This document shows positions 27,606-38,626 of a stretch of DNA of 64,000 nt, in pieces. This DNA is from Pseudomonas asiatica (GTDB lineage Bacteria > Pseudomonadota > Gammaproteobacteria > Pseudomonadales > Pseudomonadaceae). The stretch covers positions 3,600,001-3,664,000 of the forward strand of contig NZ_CP157874.1 of assembly GCF_040214835.1 (NCBI RefSeq). The letters are read 5' to 3'. The notes below the pieces were generated by a model that worked only from the letters and a program-made list of their open reading frames with translations, had not been told where the DNA came from and did no database searches. Positions within the stretch are counted from its first letter, which is position 1. The number at the start of each line of letters is the position of its first letter. Position numbers and translations under genes: made by a program.

Positions 27606-28445
27606 TCAGTAAGCCTTGCCAGTCTTGTAGTAGTTCTCGAAGCAGAAGTTGGTCGCGTCGATGTAGCCCTCGGCGCCACCGCAGTCGAAACGCTTGCCTT
27701 TGAACTTGTAGGCGATCACGCAGCCGTTCTGCGCCTGTTGCATCAGGGCGTCGGTGATCTGGATCTCGCCACCTTTGCCCGGCTCGGTGTTGGCGATGAT
27801 GTCGAAGATGTCCGGGGTCAGGATGTAGCGACCGATGATCGCCAGGTTCGACGGGGCATCTTCCGGCTTTGGCTTCTCGACCATGTTGGTGACGCGGAAA
27901 ATGTCGTCACGGATCATGTCGCCGGCGATCACGCCGTACTTGTTGGTTTCCTGCGGATCGACTTCCTGAATGGCGACGATCGAGCAACGGAACTGGTTGT
28001 ACAGCTTGACCATCTGGGTCAGTACGCCGTCACCTTCCGGGTTCACGCACAGGTCGTCCGCCAGCACCACGGCGAACGGCTCGTCGCCGATCAGCGGGCG
28101 GCCGGTCAGGATGGCATGGCCCAGGCCTTTCATTTCGGTCTGGCGGGTGTAGGAGAACGAGCACTCGTCGAGCAGGCGACGGATACCAACCAGGTATTTT
28201 TCCTTGTCGGTGCCCTTGATCTGGTTTTCCAGCTCGTAGCTGATGTCGAAGTGGTCTTCCAGAGCACGCTTGCCGCGCCCGGTGACGATGGAGATCTCGC
28301 TCAGACCGGCATCCAGTGCCTCTTCAACGCCATACTGGATCAGTGGCTTGTTGACCACCGGCAGCATTTCCTTGGGCATGGCTTTGGTAGCGGGCAGGAA
28401 GCGGGTGCCGTAACCGGCTGCCGGGAACAAGCATTTTTTGATCAT
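27606..28445 (-). CDS. galU: UTP--glucose-1-phosphate uridylyltransferase
   Basis: A 279-residue nucleotidyltransferase forming UDP-glucose, used in LPS core, exopolysaccharide and trehalose pathways. Seen: the pyrophosphorylase motif FPAAGYGTRFLPATKAMPKE, the substrate-binding segment VNKPLIQYGVEEALDAGLSE, AVVLADDLCVNPEG with the metal-binding Asp, and VEKPKPEDAPSNLAIIGRY. The length is that of bacterial GalU. The 5' region upstream (28446-28638) contains no other gene. Confidence 0.95.
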   Translation of the reverse strand: MIKKCLFPAAGYGTRFLPATKAMPKEMLPVVNKPLIQYGVEEALDAGLSEISIVTGRGKRALEDHFDISYELENQIKGTDKEKYLVGIRRLLDECSFSYTRQTEMKGLGHAILTGRPLIGDEPFAVVLADDLCVNPEGDGVLTQMVKLYNQFRCSIVAIQEVDPQETNKYGVIAGDMIRDDIFRVTNMVEKPKPEDAPSNLAIIGRYILTPDIFDIIANTEPGKGGEIQITDALMQQAQNGCVIAYKFKGKRFDCGGAEGYIDATNFCFENYYKTGKAY

Positions 28446-28638
28446 ATACGTCCTTACAAAAGGCTAGGCCTGTGGAATTCGGCGCAGTCTAATCAGGCGG
28501 CAGTCACCTTACAATGCCCTACCTGTGGCCGATCGATGGGAAGATAGAGATAACCCAGTGTAGATAGTTCCGGGGGATCGTAAATATTGCTGTCATCCAT
28601 GACCGTTGGATGACAGGAAATCGGGGTTGCCTGTACTG

Positions 28639-28732
28639 GCCTCTTCGCGGGTAAACCCGCTCCCACAAGGATCACCACAGGCTCTGAATGCTGTGCAGTA
28701 CCTGTGGGAGCGGGTTTACCCGCGAAGAGGCC
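28639..28732. repeat. REP inverted repeat pair, GGCCTCTTCGCGGGTAAACC family
   Basis: GGCCTCTTCGCGGGTAAACC...CCCACAAGG and the inverted ACCTGTGGGAGCGGGTTTAC...GAAGAGGCC, between galU's upstream region and the tsdA stop. Confidence 0.85.
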
Positions 28733-28747
28733 GGCACAGGCAATACA

Positions 28748-29662
28748 TCAGCTACCCGTGCCCTGCCCGATCAACACCCCATCGACCTTCTGCCCATACA
28801 GGTTCACCCCGTCATTGGCATGGAACTTCACCCGCGTCTTCTCGATGGAGCCTTCCACCAGCCGCGGATCCTGCGGCCGTTCATGGCGGTTGACCCAGGC
28901 CGCCACGTCCCAGGCCTGCTGGTCACTCAGGCTGCCCGGCTTGCCCAGCGGCATGTTGTGTTTGATGAACGACGCCGCGGTGTTGATGCGGTGCATGCCG
29001 GCCCCCCAATTGTAGGAGTCCTTGCCCCACAGCGGCGGCATCACATACTCGCCCGCCACCTTCTGCCCCTCGCCGTTGTCGCCGTGGCAGATCGCACACT
29101 GCTCGCGATAAACCTGCTGGCCGCGCTTGAAGTCGTAACCGCCCTTGGGTTGCGGCACCTCCGGGTAACCTCGCCCGGCGATCTCCACGCCAGTCGGCGC
29201 CTTGGTCGACAGCCAGTACGAATACACCGCCAGCGCCGTCATCTGCGGGCTGTCGGCCGCAGGCGGCTTGCCGTTCATGCTGAACTGGAAACAGCCCTGG
29301 ATACGCTCGGCGTAGGTGTTGACCTTGTCGTTTTTCTTGCGGTACGCGGGGTACATCGGGTACGCCCCCCACATCGGCGCGGAATGCGCCAGCCGCCCCT
29401 GGTCAAGGTGGCAGTTGCTGCAGTTCATGCCATTGCCCACGGCCTCAGGCATCAACCTGCGGGTGTCGACGAACAAGGCATGCCCCTCGCGCACCATCTT
29501 GCCAAAGGCATTGTCAGGCAACTCGCTTTCCGCTGGCGGCACGAACTGCGGCGCGGCCTGCACGCCAGGCACTTTCAACTGCGACTGGTCTTCCATGGCG
29601 ATCTGGGCGGCCTGGGCGCTGCCCATGGCCAGCAGCAGCAGGGCTGGAATCATCGGTTTCAT
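28748..29662 (-). CDS. tsdA: Dihaem c-type cytochrome, probable thiosulfate dehydrogenase TsdA
   Basis: A 304-residue periplasmic dihaem cytochrome with a cleavable signal (MKPMIPALLLLAMGSAQAAQ). Haem sites are C81-S-N-C-H85 and C189-A-I-C-H193. Between them C124 in ERIQGCFQFSMNGKPPAAD occupies the place of the thiolate haem ligand characteristic of TsdA, which oxidises thiosulfate to tetrathionate at a His/Cys-ligated haem; M237 in FIKHNMPLG is a plausible ligand of the second haem. An AGGAGG site precedes ATG 29662, which overlaps the tsdB stop by four bases. Assignment rests on the cysteine, the two-domain plan and the tsdB partner, and is inference without alignment. Confidence 0.72.
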   Translation of the reverse strand: MKPMIPALLLLAMGSAQAAQIAMEDQSQLKVPGVQAAPQFVPPAESELPDNAFGKMVREGHALFVDTRRLMPEAVGNGMNCSNCHLDQGRLAHSAPMWGAYPMYPAYRKKNDKVNTYAERIQGCFQFSMNGKPPAADSPQMTALAVYSYWLSTKAPTGVEIAGRGYPEVPQPKGGYDFKRGQQVYREQCAICHGDNGEGQKVAGEYVMPPLWGKDSYNWGAGMHRINTAASFIKHNMPLGKPGSLSDQQAWDVAAWVNRHERPQDPRLVEGSIEKTRVKFHANDGVNLYGQKVDGVLIGQGTGS

Positions 29663-30309
29663 GGCTTGACCTCCTGGCTGGCGGGGCGGGCGAAGAACTC
29701 GGCAACGGCCTTGATCTCGTCATCGGTCATGGCCTTGGCCACACCGACCATCAGCTGGTTGGGGTCATTGCTGCGGGTGCCGTCCCGCCAGGCATTGAGC
29801 TGCGCCACCAGGTAACTGGCGGGCTGGCCGGCCAAGGGCGGAAAGTGTTCGCCAACCCCGCCACCGCCCGGGCCATGGCATTGCACGCAACCAGGAATCT
29901 GCCGGCTCCAGTCACCGTACAGGGCCATGCGGGTGGTGGGGTCATCGGAAATCTGCTGGCGACGCAGGTCGCCTGCAGGGTCTGCCGGCAGGCTGGCCAG
30001 ATAGGTGCTGACAGCCTTGATCTCATCCTCGCTCAGGGCCTTGGCAAGCGGCTCCATCACCGGCTGCTTGCGGCTGCCGTTGCGCCAATCATGCAATTGC
30101 TTGCTGAGGTAAGCGGCCGGCAGCCCGGCCAGGCGTGGGAAGCCGGCAGCGGCAATGCCCTTGCCGTCCGGGCCATGGCAACCCAGGCAAGCCATGGCGG
30201 CGGGGTTGGCCCCGCCCTGGGTGAAGACTTTCTGGCCATCGGCGGCATGCGCCGCGGGCCAGGCCAGGATCAGCAGGCTGCCGATCACGACGCGACTCAA
30301 CGGTGTCAT
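29659..30309 (-). CDS. tsdB: Dihaem cytochrome c4-like protein, probable TsdB electron acceptor
   Basis: A 216-residue periplasmic cytochrome with an N-terminal signal (VVIGSLLILAWPAAHAADGQ). It has two similar halves, each with a haem site: C41-L-G-C-H45 and C141-V-Q-C-H145, with AGLPAAYLSKQLHDWRNGSR in the first matching AGQPASYLVAQLNAWRDGTR in the second. This is the cytochrome c4 plan of TsdB, which takes electrons from TsdA. ATG 30309 has AAGGAG seven bases upstream; GTG 30312 is too close. It is first in the operon and translationally coupled to tsdA. Confidence 0.75.
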   Translation of the reverse strand: MTPLSRVVIGSLLILAWPAAHAADGQKVFTQGGANPAAMACLGCHGPDGKGIAAAGFPRLAGLPAAYLSKQLHDWRNGSRKQPVMEPLAKALSEDEIKAVSTYLASLPADPAGDLRRQQISDDPTTRMALYGDWSRQIPGCVQCHGPGGGGVGEHFPPLAGQPASYLVAQLNAWRDGTRSNDPNQLMVGVAKAMTDDEIKAVAEFFARPASQEVKP

Positions 30310-30330
30310 CACGAATCTCCTTTTCTATTG

Positions 30331-30357
30331 TTATATGCTTAGGCCTAAAACATATAA
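30331..30357 (-). promoter_or_regulatory. 27-bp near-perfect palindrome upstream of tsdBA
   Basis: Outer arms TTATATG (30331-30337) and CATATAA (30351-30357) flank an exact inner palindrome TTAGGCCTAA (30339-30348). It lies 22-48 bases before the tsdB start and probably overlaps the -10 region. The size and AT-rich arms suit a dimeric repressor such as an ArsR/SmtB-type sulfur or redox sensor; no such regulator gene is adjacent. Palindrome seen; regulator inferred. Confidence 0.6.
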
Positions 30358-30386
30358 GCAAAAGGAGCGTGATCAGTTGCCCTGGA

Positions 30387-30746
30387 TCAACTACCGGAGA
30401 TGCATTGGGTGGCTGCGGTGCGCACGTCGCCCAGGCGCAGCGGGAAGTTGTTCAGCCGCTCGTGCAGCTTGATGCTGCTGCCGCTGCCACGCTTGTCGAT
30501 ATCCACCAGCGCCGCCGGGCCTACGCCCGAGCTGATCTTCTGCGGCACGATCAGCCGCAGGCCATCGCCGCGCTGCTCTTCCACCAGCGGGTCGCGGGTA
30601 TCGGCCAGCTTCTGCTTGACGCAATCGGCATACGCGCGCGGGGACTTGCCGGAGATCACATCCAGCGTTTCACGCGACTGTTCCAGTTCCGTAACACTCA
30701 CACAGCCACCCAGCGTCACCGCCAACGCCGCCACCATCCACTTCAT
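30387..30746 (-). CDS. Small lipoprotein, conserved hypothetical
   Basis: A 119-residue secreted lipoprotein. The lipobox LGGC is seen after a hydrophobic stretch (MVAALAVTLGGCVSVTELEQ). The mature part has two cysteines (DCVKQKL; TQCISGS) that could form a disulfide. The start at ATG 30746 follows AGAGGTGCTGC; an upstream in-frame ATG at 30767 would add seven residues. It converges on nothing and its 3' end lies 30 bases from the tsdBA palindrome. Function unknown. Confidence 0.78.
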   Translation of the reverse strand: MKWMVAALAVTLGGCVSVTELEQSRETLDVISGKSPRAYADCVKQKLADTRDPLVEEQRGDGLRLIVPQKISSGVGPAALVDIDKRGSGSSIKLHERLNNFPLRLGDVRTAATQCISGS

Positions 30747-30906
30747 TTGCAGCACCTCTGCCTTCAAGAATCCGCTTCGACCACAGCCAGGCTGTTTTGC
30801 TCCCTGCTTTGGCAGATTTATCTACGCCTGGCGGAACAGCGCGGCAGTGTAACCCGACATCGTGGTATCTTTCGCCTTTGCAGAACCAATCCTTGCGGAG
30901 CATCAC

Positions 30907-31209
30907 ATGAAATTCGTACACCAGCGCGAGCACCTGAACGAGGACGACATCGTCGTCATCGAGTGCTCCCAGCGCTGCAACATCCGCCTGATGAACGACG
31001 CCAACTTCCGCAGCTTCAAGAACGGCGGCCGTCACACCTACCACGGTGGCCATTTCGACAAGTTCCCGGCGAAGATCACCGTGCCCAGCACCGGTTTCTG
31101 GAACATCACCATCGATACCGTGACAACCCGCCCGATCTCGGTCACCCGCAAGCCAACCTTGACCCACAAGATCAAGATCGTCCGTCGTTCATCGTCGAAA
31201 CTCAGATAA
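30907..31209 (+). CDS. DUF1883 family protein
   Basis: A 100-residue small protein. The DUF1883 signature is clear: MKFVHQREHLNEDDIVVIEC, then QRCNIRLMNDANFRSFKNGG and FPAKITVPSTGFWNITIDTV. These proteins are short beta-rich domains of unknown function, sometimes fused to TIR domains; here it stands alone with a basic C-terminal tail (KIKIVRRSSSKLR). GGAG precedes ATG 30907. A 56-codon ORF follows seven bases later and is likely co-transcribed. Confidence 0.88.
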   Translation: MKFVHQREHLNEDDIVVIECSQRCNIRLMNDANFRSFKNGGRHTYHGGHFDKFPAKITVPSTGFWNITIDTVTTRPISVTRKPTLTHKIKIVRRSSSKLR

Positions 31210-31216
31210 GGCCACC

Positions 31217-31387
31217 ATGACCCAGACCACCAAGTACGTCATCAAGTACAAGCTCGACGGCCAGCGCCGCTGGGACTTCGCACTGATGCCCGACGCCTCC
31301 CTCGAACAAGCCCTGGAAGCCCTGCGCAAGATTCACGGCGAAGACGCCGACAAGATCAGCGACATCCAGGTCAGCAAAGCCTTGTAA
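31217..31387 (+). CDS. Small conserved-looking protein downstream of DUF1883
   Basis: A 56-residue ORF: it begins MTQTTKYVIKYKLDGQRRWD and ends IHGEDADKISDIQVSKAL. AAGG lies before the ATG, seven bases after the DUF1883 stop, which suggests an operon. It has a beta strand-helix look (Phe/Trp followed by an Ala/Leu/Glu helix SLEQALEALRKIHG). I do not recognise a family. Codon use matches neighbouring genes, so it is likely real. Confidence 0.7.
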   Translation: MTQTTKYVIKYKLDGQRRWDFALMPDASLEQALEALRKIHGEDADKISDIQVSKAL

Positions 31388-31430
31388 ACACCCGCCCCGC
31401 CGTACCGCTCGCCCGCGCAAGGAGAACCGC

Positions 31431-33459
<2,029 letters not shown>

Positions 33460-33460
<1 letters not shown>

Positions 33461-34140
33461 TGCCACTGGACGCCAGTGACCTGGGTGCCATCTGGCTGAC
33501 CGTGAAACTGGCCAGCCTGACCACCCTGATCCTGCTGATCGTCGGCACGCCCATCGCCTGGTGGCTGGCGCGCACGCGCTCGTGGCTGCGTGGGCCGGTG
33601 GGCGCGGTAGTGGCCTTGCCGCTGGTGCTGCCACCCACGGTGATCGGCTTCTACCTGCTGATCGCCCTCGGCCCGCATGGCTGGCTGGGCCAGGCGACCC
33701 AGGCGCTCGGCCTGGGCAGCGTGGTGTTCAGTTTCACCGGCCTGGTGATCGGTTCGGTGATCTATTCCATGCCGTTCGTGGTCCAGCCGCTGCAGAACGC
33801 CTTCGGCGCCATTGGCCAGCGCCCTCTGGAAGTGGCTGCCACACTGCGCGCCAGCCCCTGGGACACCTTCGTCCACGTGGTGCTGCCGTTGGCCCGCCCG
33901 GGCTTCATCACCGCCAGCATCCTCGGTTTCGCCCACACGGTGGGCGAGTTCGGCGTGGTGTTGATGATTGGCGGCAACATCCCCGACAAGACACGCGTGG
34001 TCTCGGTGCAGATCTTCGACCATGTCGAGGCCATGGCCTATTCGCAAGCACACTGGCTGGCCGGTGCCATGCTGGTGTTCTCGTTCCTGGTGCTGCTCCT
34101 GCTGTACGCTGGGCGCCGCGGCAAGGCTGGCTGGAGCTGA
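33460..34140 (+). CDS. modB: Molybdate ABC transporter permease
   Basis: A 226-residue inner-membrane permease with about five helices. The permease EAA motif region is seen: [20 protein letters not shown] with the conserved ARPG... continuation ([20 protein letters not shown]). The start ATG overlaps the modA stop by one base, showing translational coupling. It pairs with ModC. Confidence 0.95.
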
Positions 34141-34141
34141 A

Positions 34142-35233
34142 ATGAGCGCATCGATTGTGGCGCGCCTGAAACTGGCGCGCGACGACTTCACCCTGGACGT
34201 CGACCTGCACCTGCCCGGGCGCGGCATCAGCGCGCTGTTCGGCCACTCCGGCTCTGGCAAGACCAGCTGCCTGCGTTGCCTGGCCGGGCTGGAACGGGTC
34301 GCCAGCGCCTACATCGAGGTCAACGGCGAAGTCTGGGAAGACAGCGCCCGTGGCTACTTCCAGGCACCACACCTGCGCCCGGTGGGTTACGTGTTCCAGG
34401 AGGCCAGCCTGTTCCCGCACCTGTCGGTACGCGGCAACCTGGAGTTCGGCTGGCGCCGGGTGGCCGCTGCCGAGCGCAAGGTCAGCCTCGACCAGGCCTG
34501 CCAGCTGCTGGGTATCGGCCACTTGCTGGCACGCCGGCCGGCAACCTTGTCCGGTGGCGAGGCGCAGCGGGTGGGCATTGCTCGCGCCCTGCTCAGCAGC
34601 CCGCGCCTGCTGTTGATGGACGAGCCGCTGGCTGCCCTCGACGGGCCGCGCAAGCGCGAAATCCTGCCCTACCTGGAACGCCTGCACGACGAACTGGACA
34701 TCCCGCTGGTGTATGTCAGCCATGCCCAGGAGGAAGTGGCGCGGCTGGCCGACCACCTGGTGTTGCTGGAGCAAGGCCAGGCAGTGGCCAGCGGCCCGAT
34801 CGGCGAAACCCTGGCCCGTCTCGACCTGTCGCTGGCCGAGGGCGAGGATGCCGGTGTGGTGTTCGAGGGCCTGGTGGTGGGGCACGACCCGCACTACGAC
34901 CTGCTCGACCTGCGCCTGCCCGGCAACGCTGGGCCGCTGTTGCGTATCGCCCACCCAGCCCAGGCGATGGGCAGCACCTTGCGGGTCAAGGTGCAGGCCC
35001 GTGACGTCAGCCTGGCCCTGGCAGCCGACAGTACTTCCAGCATCCTCAACCGCCTGCCGGTGCGCGTGCGCGAAAGCCGCCCGGCCGCCAACCCGGCGCA
35101 TGTGCTGGTCAGCCTGGATGCCGGCGGCAACGCCTTGCTCGCACGCATCACCCGCTTCTCGGCAGACCAGCTCGGCCTGCACCCGGGCCAAGTGCTGTTC
35201 GCCCAGATCAAGTCGGTGGCGTTGCTGGGCTGA
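34142..35233 (+). CDS. modC: Molybdate ABC transporter ATP-binding protein
   Basis: A 363-residue ATPase. Walker A is GHSGSGKT (34-41), the signature [20 protein letters not shown], Walker [21 protein letters not shown], and the H-loop [12 protein letters not shown]. The C-terminal ~130 residues form a molybdate-binding Mop-type domain (ending [20 protein letters not shown] ... [13 protein letters not shown]). The start lies one base after the modB stop. The length and domain order are those of ModC. Confidence 0.95.
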   Translation: MSASIVARLKLARDDFTLDVDLHLPGRGISALFGHSGSGKTSCLRCLAGLERVASAYIEVNGEVWEDSARGYFQAPHLRPVGYVFQEASLFPHLSVRGNLEFGWRRVAAAERKVSLDQACQLLGIGHLLARRPATLSGGEAQRVGIARALLSSPRLLLMDEPLAALDGPRKREILPYLERLHDELDIPLVYVSHAQEEVARLADHLVLLEQGQAVASGPIGETLARLDLSLAEGEDAGVVFEGLVVGHDPHYDLLDLRLPGNAGPLLRIAHPAQAMGSTLRVKVQARDVSLALAADSTSSILNRLPVRVRESRPAANPAHVLVSLDAGGNALLARITRFSADQLGLHPGQVLFAQIKSVALLG

Positions 35234-35290
35234 GCATCGGCCCCGTGGCTGGTGTCCATTGATCAGTGACCTGATCGAGGCCTGCCAGCC

Positions 35291-36313
35291 ATGCTTGACT
35301 GCCCCCTGCCGCGCTCCCTGCACTACGTCGACGACAGCCAGCCGGGCCTGACCCGGCGGCGCTGGCGGGGGCGCTTCATCTACCTGGATGCCGACGGCCA
35401 GCGGGTGCGCGACAGCGATACCCTCGCCCGCATCGCTGCACTGGTAATCCCCCCGGCCTATACCGAGGTGTGGATCTGCGCCGACCCGCAGGGCCACCTG
35501 CAGGCGACAGGTCGCGATGCCCGTGGCCGCAAGCAATATCGCTACCATGCGCAGTGGCGCGAAGTACGCGACCAGCACAAGTACGGGCGCATGCTGGCGT
35601 TTGCCCAGGCCCTGCCGAAACTGCGTGCACAACTGCACGCCCACCTTGCCCGGCCAGGCCTGGACCGGGAAAAGGTAATGGCGCTGGTGGTCAGCCTGCT
35701 GGACCACACCCTGATCCGCATCGGCAACCAGCGCTACCTGCGTGAAAACCAGTCCTATGGCCTGACCACCCTGCGCAACCGCCATGTCGAGGTGAAGGGC
35801 AGCAGCATCCGCTTCCAGTTCCGCGGCAAGCGTGGCGTCGAGCATAACGTCAGCCTCAACGATCGGCGCCTGGCCAACCTGCTCAAGCGCTGCATGGAGC
35901 TGCCCGGGCAAGCGCTGTTCCAGTACCTGGACGACGACGGCCAGCGCCACAGTGTCGGCTCCAGCGAGGTCAACCAGTTTCTGCAGCAGCTGACCGGCGC
36001 CGACTTCACCGCCAAGGACTACCGCACCTGGGCCGGTAGCAGCCTGGCCCTGGACCTGCTCAGGCCCTTGGCCTGGGAACCCGAGAGCGAAGCCAAGCGC
36101 CAGGTCGCCGCCATCGTCCGCCAGGTAGCATCACGCCTGGGCAACACGCCGGCCGTGTGCAGGCGCTGCTACATTCACCCGGCTGTACTTGAACACTATG
36201 CCCTGGGGCGCCTGGCCAACTTGCCGAAGAACCGTGTACGCAAAGGCCTGGACCGTGAAGAAGTAGCCTTGCTGTTATTTCTTCAGGCACTCGAGGAACA
36301 GGATGACCATTAA
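35291..36313 (+). CDS. DNA topoisomerase IB (poxvirus-type)
   Basis: A 340-residue type IB topoisomerase that relaxes DNA by a 3'-phosphotyrosine intermediate. Seen: [60 protein letters not shown], the Arg-rich [20 protein letters not shown], and the active-site Tyr294 in [19 protein letters not shown]. Such genes are found in many pseudomonads. It lies in its own unit between modC and csrA. Confidence 0.92.
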   Translation: MLDCPLPRSLHYVDDSQPGLTRRRWRGRFIYLDADGQRVRDSDTLARIAALVIPPAYTEVWICADPQGHLQATGRDARGRKQYRYHAQWREVRDQHKYGRMLAFAQALPKLRAQLHAHLARPGLDREKVMALVVSLLDHTLIRIGNQRYLRENQSYGLTTLRNRHVEVKGSSIRFQFRGKRGVEHNVSLNDRRLANLLKRCMELPGQALFQYLDDDGQRHSVGSSEVNQFLQQLTGADFTAKDYRTWAGSSLALDLLRPLAWEPESEAKRQVAAIVRQVASRLGNTPAVCRRCYIHPAVLEHYALGRLANLPKNRVRKGLDREEVALLLFLQALEEQDDH

Positions 36314-36566
36314 CCCGGTCTATTCAGACCATGATGCGAAGAAATTTCCCATTGGCCGCCAAGCCCCCTATTCTTGCCACCGAGCACCTTGGCCGACAAA
36401 CCGCTGGCGGTTTGCTTCGGCACCTGCGACTGAAGACACGCAACAGAATTTGTCTGTCGGGGAATTACTATCCGCCGAAAGCGTCTTTAATGAGAAGGAA
36501 GAGGGACAAGCTCCCGCCGCCGTGGCAACTAGCCCGACGGACTTTTACATCACCAAGGAGAACTAC

Positions 36567-36764
36567 ATGCTGATACTCACCCGCAAGGTTGGCGAAAGCA
36601 TCGTCATCAACGATGACATCAAAGTCACCATTCTGGGCGTCAAAGGGATGCAGGTGAGGATCGGTATCGATGCACCGAAAGACGTCCAGGTCCACCGCGA
36701 AGAAATCTTCAAGCGTATCCAGGCTGGCAGCCCGGCCCCGGAAAAGCACGACGACTCGCACTGA
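36567..36764 (+). CDS. csrA: Carbon storage regulator CsrA/RsmE
   Basis: A 65-residue RNA-binding regulator that binds GGA motifs in mRNA leaders. Seen: [20 protein letters not shown] with the conserved Arg in LTRK, and [13 protein letters not shown] with the second RNA-binding Arg. The length and the [11 protein letters not shown] tail resemble RsmE, one of the Pseudomonas CsrA paralogues. AAGGAG precedes the ATG by six bases. The leader (36314-36566) contains no ORF; it carries several GGA triplets (for example in GAAGGAAGAGGGACAAG) that could permit autoregulation. Confidence 0.9.
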   Translation: MLILTRKVGESIVINDDIKVTILGVKGMQVRIGIDAPKDVQVHREEIFKRIQAGSPAPEKHDDSH

Positions 36765-36809
36765 GCGACCTGCCTCAAGCCGCACGGACGCGCTTGATCG
36801 CCCCGCGCC

Positions 36810-37163
36810 TCAGGTGCCCAGCAGTTCGTGCACCTTGGCGATCATACAGTCCATGTCGAACGGTTTGTCGAACACCGCGGCGAACAGTTCCGGGCATCCC
36901 TGGTTGGCCTGCGCGCCACTCATGAGGATGACCGGCAACTCGCTCAAGGCCGGGTCCTCACGCATCGAGCGCACCAGCTCCTCACCGTTGAGCAGTGGCA
37001 TCATGTAGTCGGTGATAACCAGCTGAACGCGCTTTTCCTTCAGTGCCTCCAGCGCCTTGCAGCCGTTGCTCGCCTTTTCCACCAGAAAACCTTCGTCCTC
37101 CAGGGCAAAACCGAGGATATCGGCAATCAGGTACTCGTCATCGACGATCAGGATGGTGTTCAT
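36810..37163 (-). CDS. Single-domain response regulator (CheY-like)
   Basis: A 117-residue receiver domain without output domain. Acid pocket D8-D9, phospho-acceptor D52 in VITDYMMPLLNGEEL, and K100 in VFDKPFD are all seen. It is last in a three-gene minus-strand unit after a PAS histidine kinase and a KaiC-like ATPase; its start lies 11 bases beyond the KaiC stop. It is a likely phosphotransfer partner of the kinase, with effects by protein binding. An upstream start at 37178 is possible; ATG 37163 gives the natural receiver start. Confidence 0.88.
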   Translation of the reverse strand: MNTILIVDDEYLIADILGFALEDEGFLVEKASNGCKALEALKEKRVQLVITDYMMPLLNGEELVRSMREDPALSELPVILMSGAQANQGCPELFAAVFDKPFDMDCMIAKVHELLGT

Positions 37164-37174
37164 CGCCCGCCCCG

Positions 37175-38620
37175 TCACCCGCTCCCCTGCGACACCGGCG
37201 TTCCCGAGAGCACACCGCAGGCGCCTTCGAACGCCTTGCGCAGGGTAATGCCTTGCGGCCCGATCAGCAGCTCGTGCAAGGCAGGGTCATGGTGGCTGTC
37301 ACGCACCTTGAGGATCGACAGCATGCGCCGCAGCTGCGAATCCAGCTCGACGAAGCGCATCAGCATCAGGTTGTCGACGATACTCGACAGGTCCGGGGCC
37401 GGGGCGCTGATCTCCGCGCCGAAGATGTCGCGCATTTCCCAAGTGAGCATCACGCTGATATCGCGTGCGCGCAGCTCGCCGGCCAGAGCGCGGAAAAACG
37501 CATTGAGCCGCGCCGGGTCGATGGCCAGGCGGCTGAACGCCCCCAGGCTGTCGATCAGCACGCGCTTGCTGCCTTGCGCTTCGACTCGCTCGAGCAGGCG
37601 CGCACCGACCTGGTCCAGCAGGCCCTCGGTGGTCGGCTGCCAGCACAGCTGCAGGCTGCCGCCCTGCTCCATGGCTGCAAAATCGTAACCCAGCGACGCG
37701 GCCTTGATTCGCAGGCGCTCCGGCGTTTCGTAGAAGCCGAAATGCAGCCCCGGCGCCTGCGGGCTGCTGGCACCGAGAAAAGCCAGGCCCAATGACGTCT
37801 TGCCAATACCCGAGGGCCCGATCAGCAGGCTGACCGAGCCCGTGGCCAGGCCGCCACCGAGCATTTCATCCAAGGTCGCCACCCCGCTACTGACGCGCTC
37901 CAAGGTGGCGCTGCCCGCCTGGCTGGGGTGGCTGAACAGCGACTCCAGGCGCGGGTATACATGCATGCCGGCTCCATCGATGAGGCATTCATGGCGCCCC
38001 GACAACGCCGCACTGCCCCGTGTCTTGCGCAGCTGGATATGGCGCACGGCGCGGCTGCCGAACAGTTGCTCGCCCAGTTCGATCACGCCGTCGACCATGG
38101 TGTGCTCCGGGCTGCCCTCCTCCAACCGGGCACTGGTCAGCAGCAGCACGGTGCAACCGGCGAAGGCCGCATGGCCCTGTAGTTCGGAAACGAATTTCTT
38201 GGTGTCCAGCGCTGTTTCCGCACGCACCCGGGCATTGAGCACGCCATCGACGATCAGCAGGCTGGCCTGCTGGCGGGCGATTTCCTGGCGCAGCAGCCGT
38301 ACCACGGCGTCCAGGCCTTCCTGCTCCAGGGTGTCGAAAGCACTGACGAACTGGATCGGGTCGCCGACCAGTGCCGGGTCGAAGAACTCCAAGGTCGCCA
38401 GGTACTGGAACAGCCGCTCGTGCGACTCGCTCAGCAAGGTGGCCACCAGCACCCTGCCACCGCCGCGCACATGCCCGCAGGCCAGCTGGTTGGCGAGGAT
38501 GGTCTTGCCCGCGCCCGGCGGGCCCTGAATGATGTAGGACGCGCCAGCCACCAGGCCACCCTGGAGCAACGCATCGAGCCCATCGATCCCCGTCACCAGC
38601 CGCCTGAGTGCCTGTGCCAT
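37175..38620 (-). CDS. KaiC-like double-domain RecA-family ATPase
   Basis: A 481-residue KaiC homologue with two ATPase domains. Walker A sequences GPPGAGKT (33-40) and GPSGIGKT (268-275) are seen; the second domain ends with DLSSIVDNLMLMRFVELDS, aligning S412-S413 with the cyanobacterial KaiC phospho-pair S431-T432. No kaiA or kaiB is beside it. The tight group with a histidine kinase (38627) and receiver (36810) suggests a signalling role. KaiC-like proteins in environmental pseudomonads have been linked to stress resistance; I recall that from the literature and cannot confirm it here. Confidence 0.85.
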   Translation of the reverse strand: MAQALRRLVTGIDGLDALLQGGLVAGASYIIQGPPGAGKTILANQLACGHVRGGGRVLVATLLSESHERLFQYLATLEFFDPALVGDPIQFVSAFDTLEQEGLDAVVRLLRQEIARQQASLLIVDGVLNARVRAETALDTKKFVSELQGHAAFAGCTVLLLTSARLEEGSPEHTMVDGVIELGEQLFGSRAVRHIQLRKTRGSAALSGRHECLIDGAGMHVYPRLESLFSHPSQAGSATLERVSSGVATLDEMLGGGLATGSVSLLIGPSGIGKTSLGLAFLGASSPQAPGLHFGFYETPERLRIKAASLGYDFAAMEQGGSLQLCWQPTTEGLLDQVGARLLERVEAQGSKRVLIDSLGAFSRLAIDPARLNAFFRALAGELRARDISVMLTWEMRDIFGAEISAPAPDLSSIVDNLMLMRFVELDSQLRRMLSILKVRDSHHDPALHELLIGPQGITLRKAFEGACGVLSGTPVSQGSG

Positions 38621-38626
38621 GGTGTT

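Noticed and set aside
33908..35950. 680-codon open frame antisense to modB, modC and topoisomerase IB
   Set aside because: It covers three well-supported genes and has no family motifs; long antisense frames are expected in high-GC DNA.
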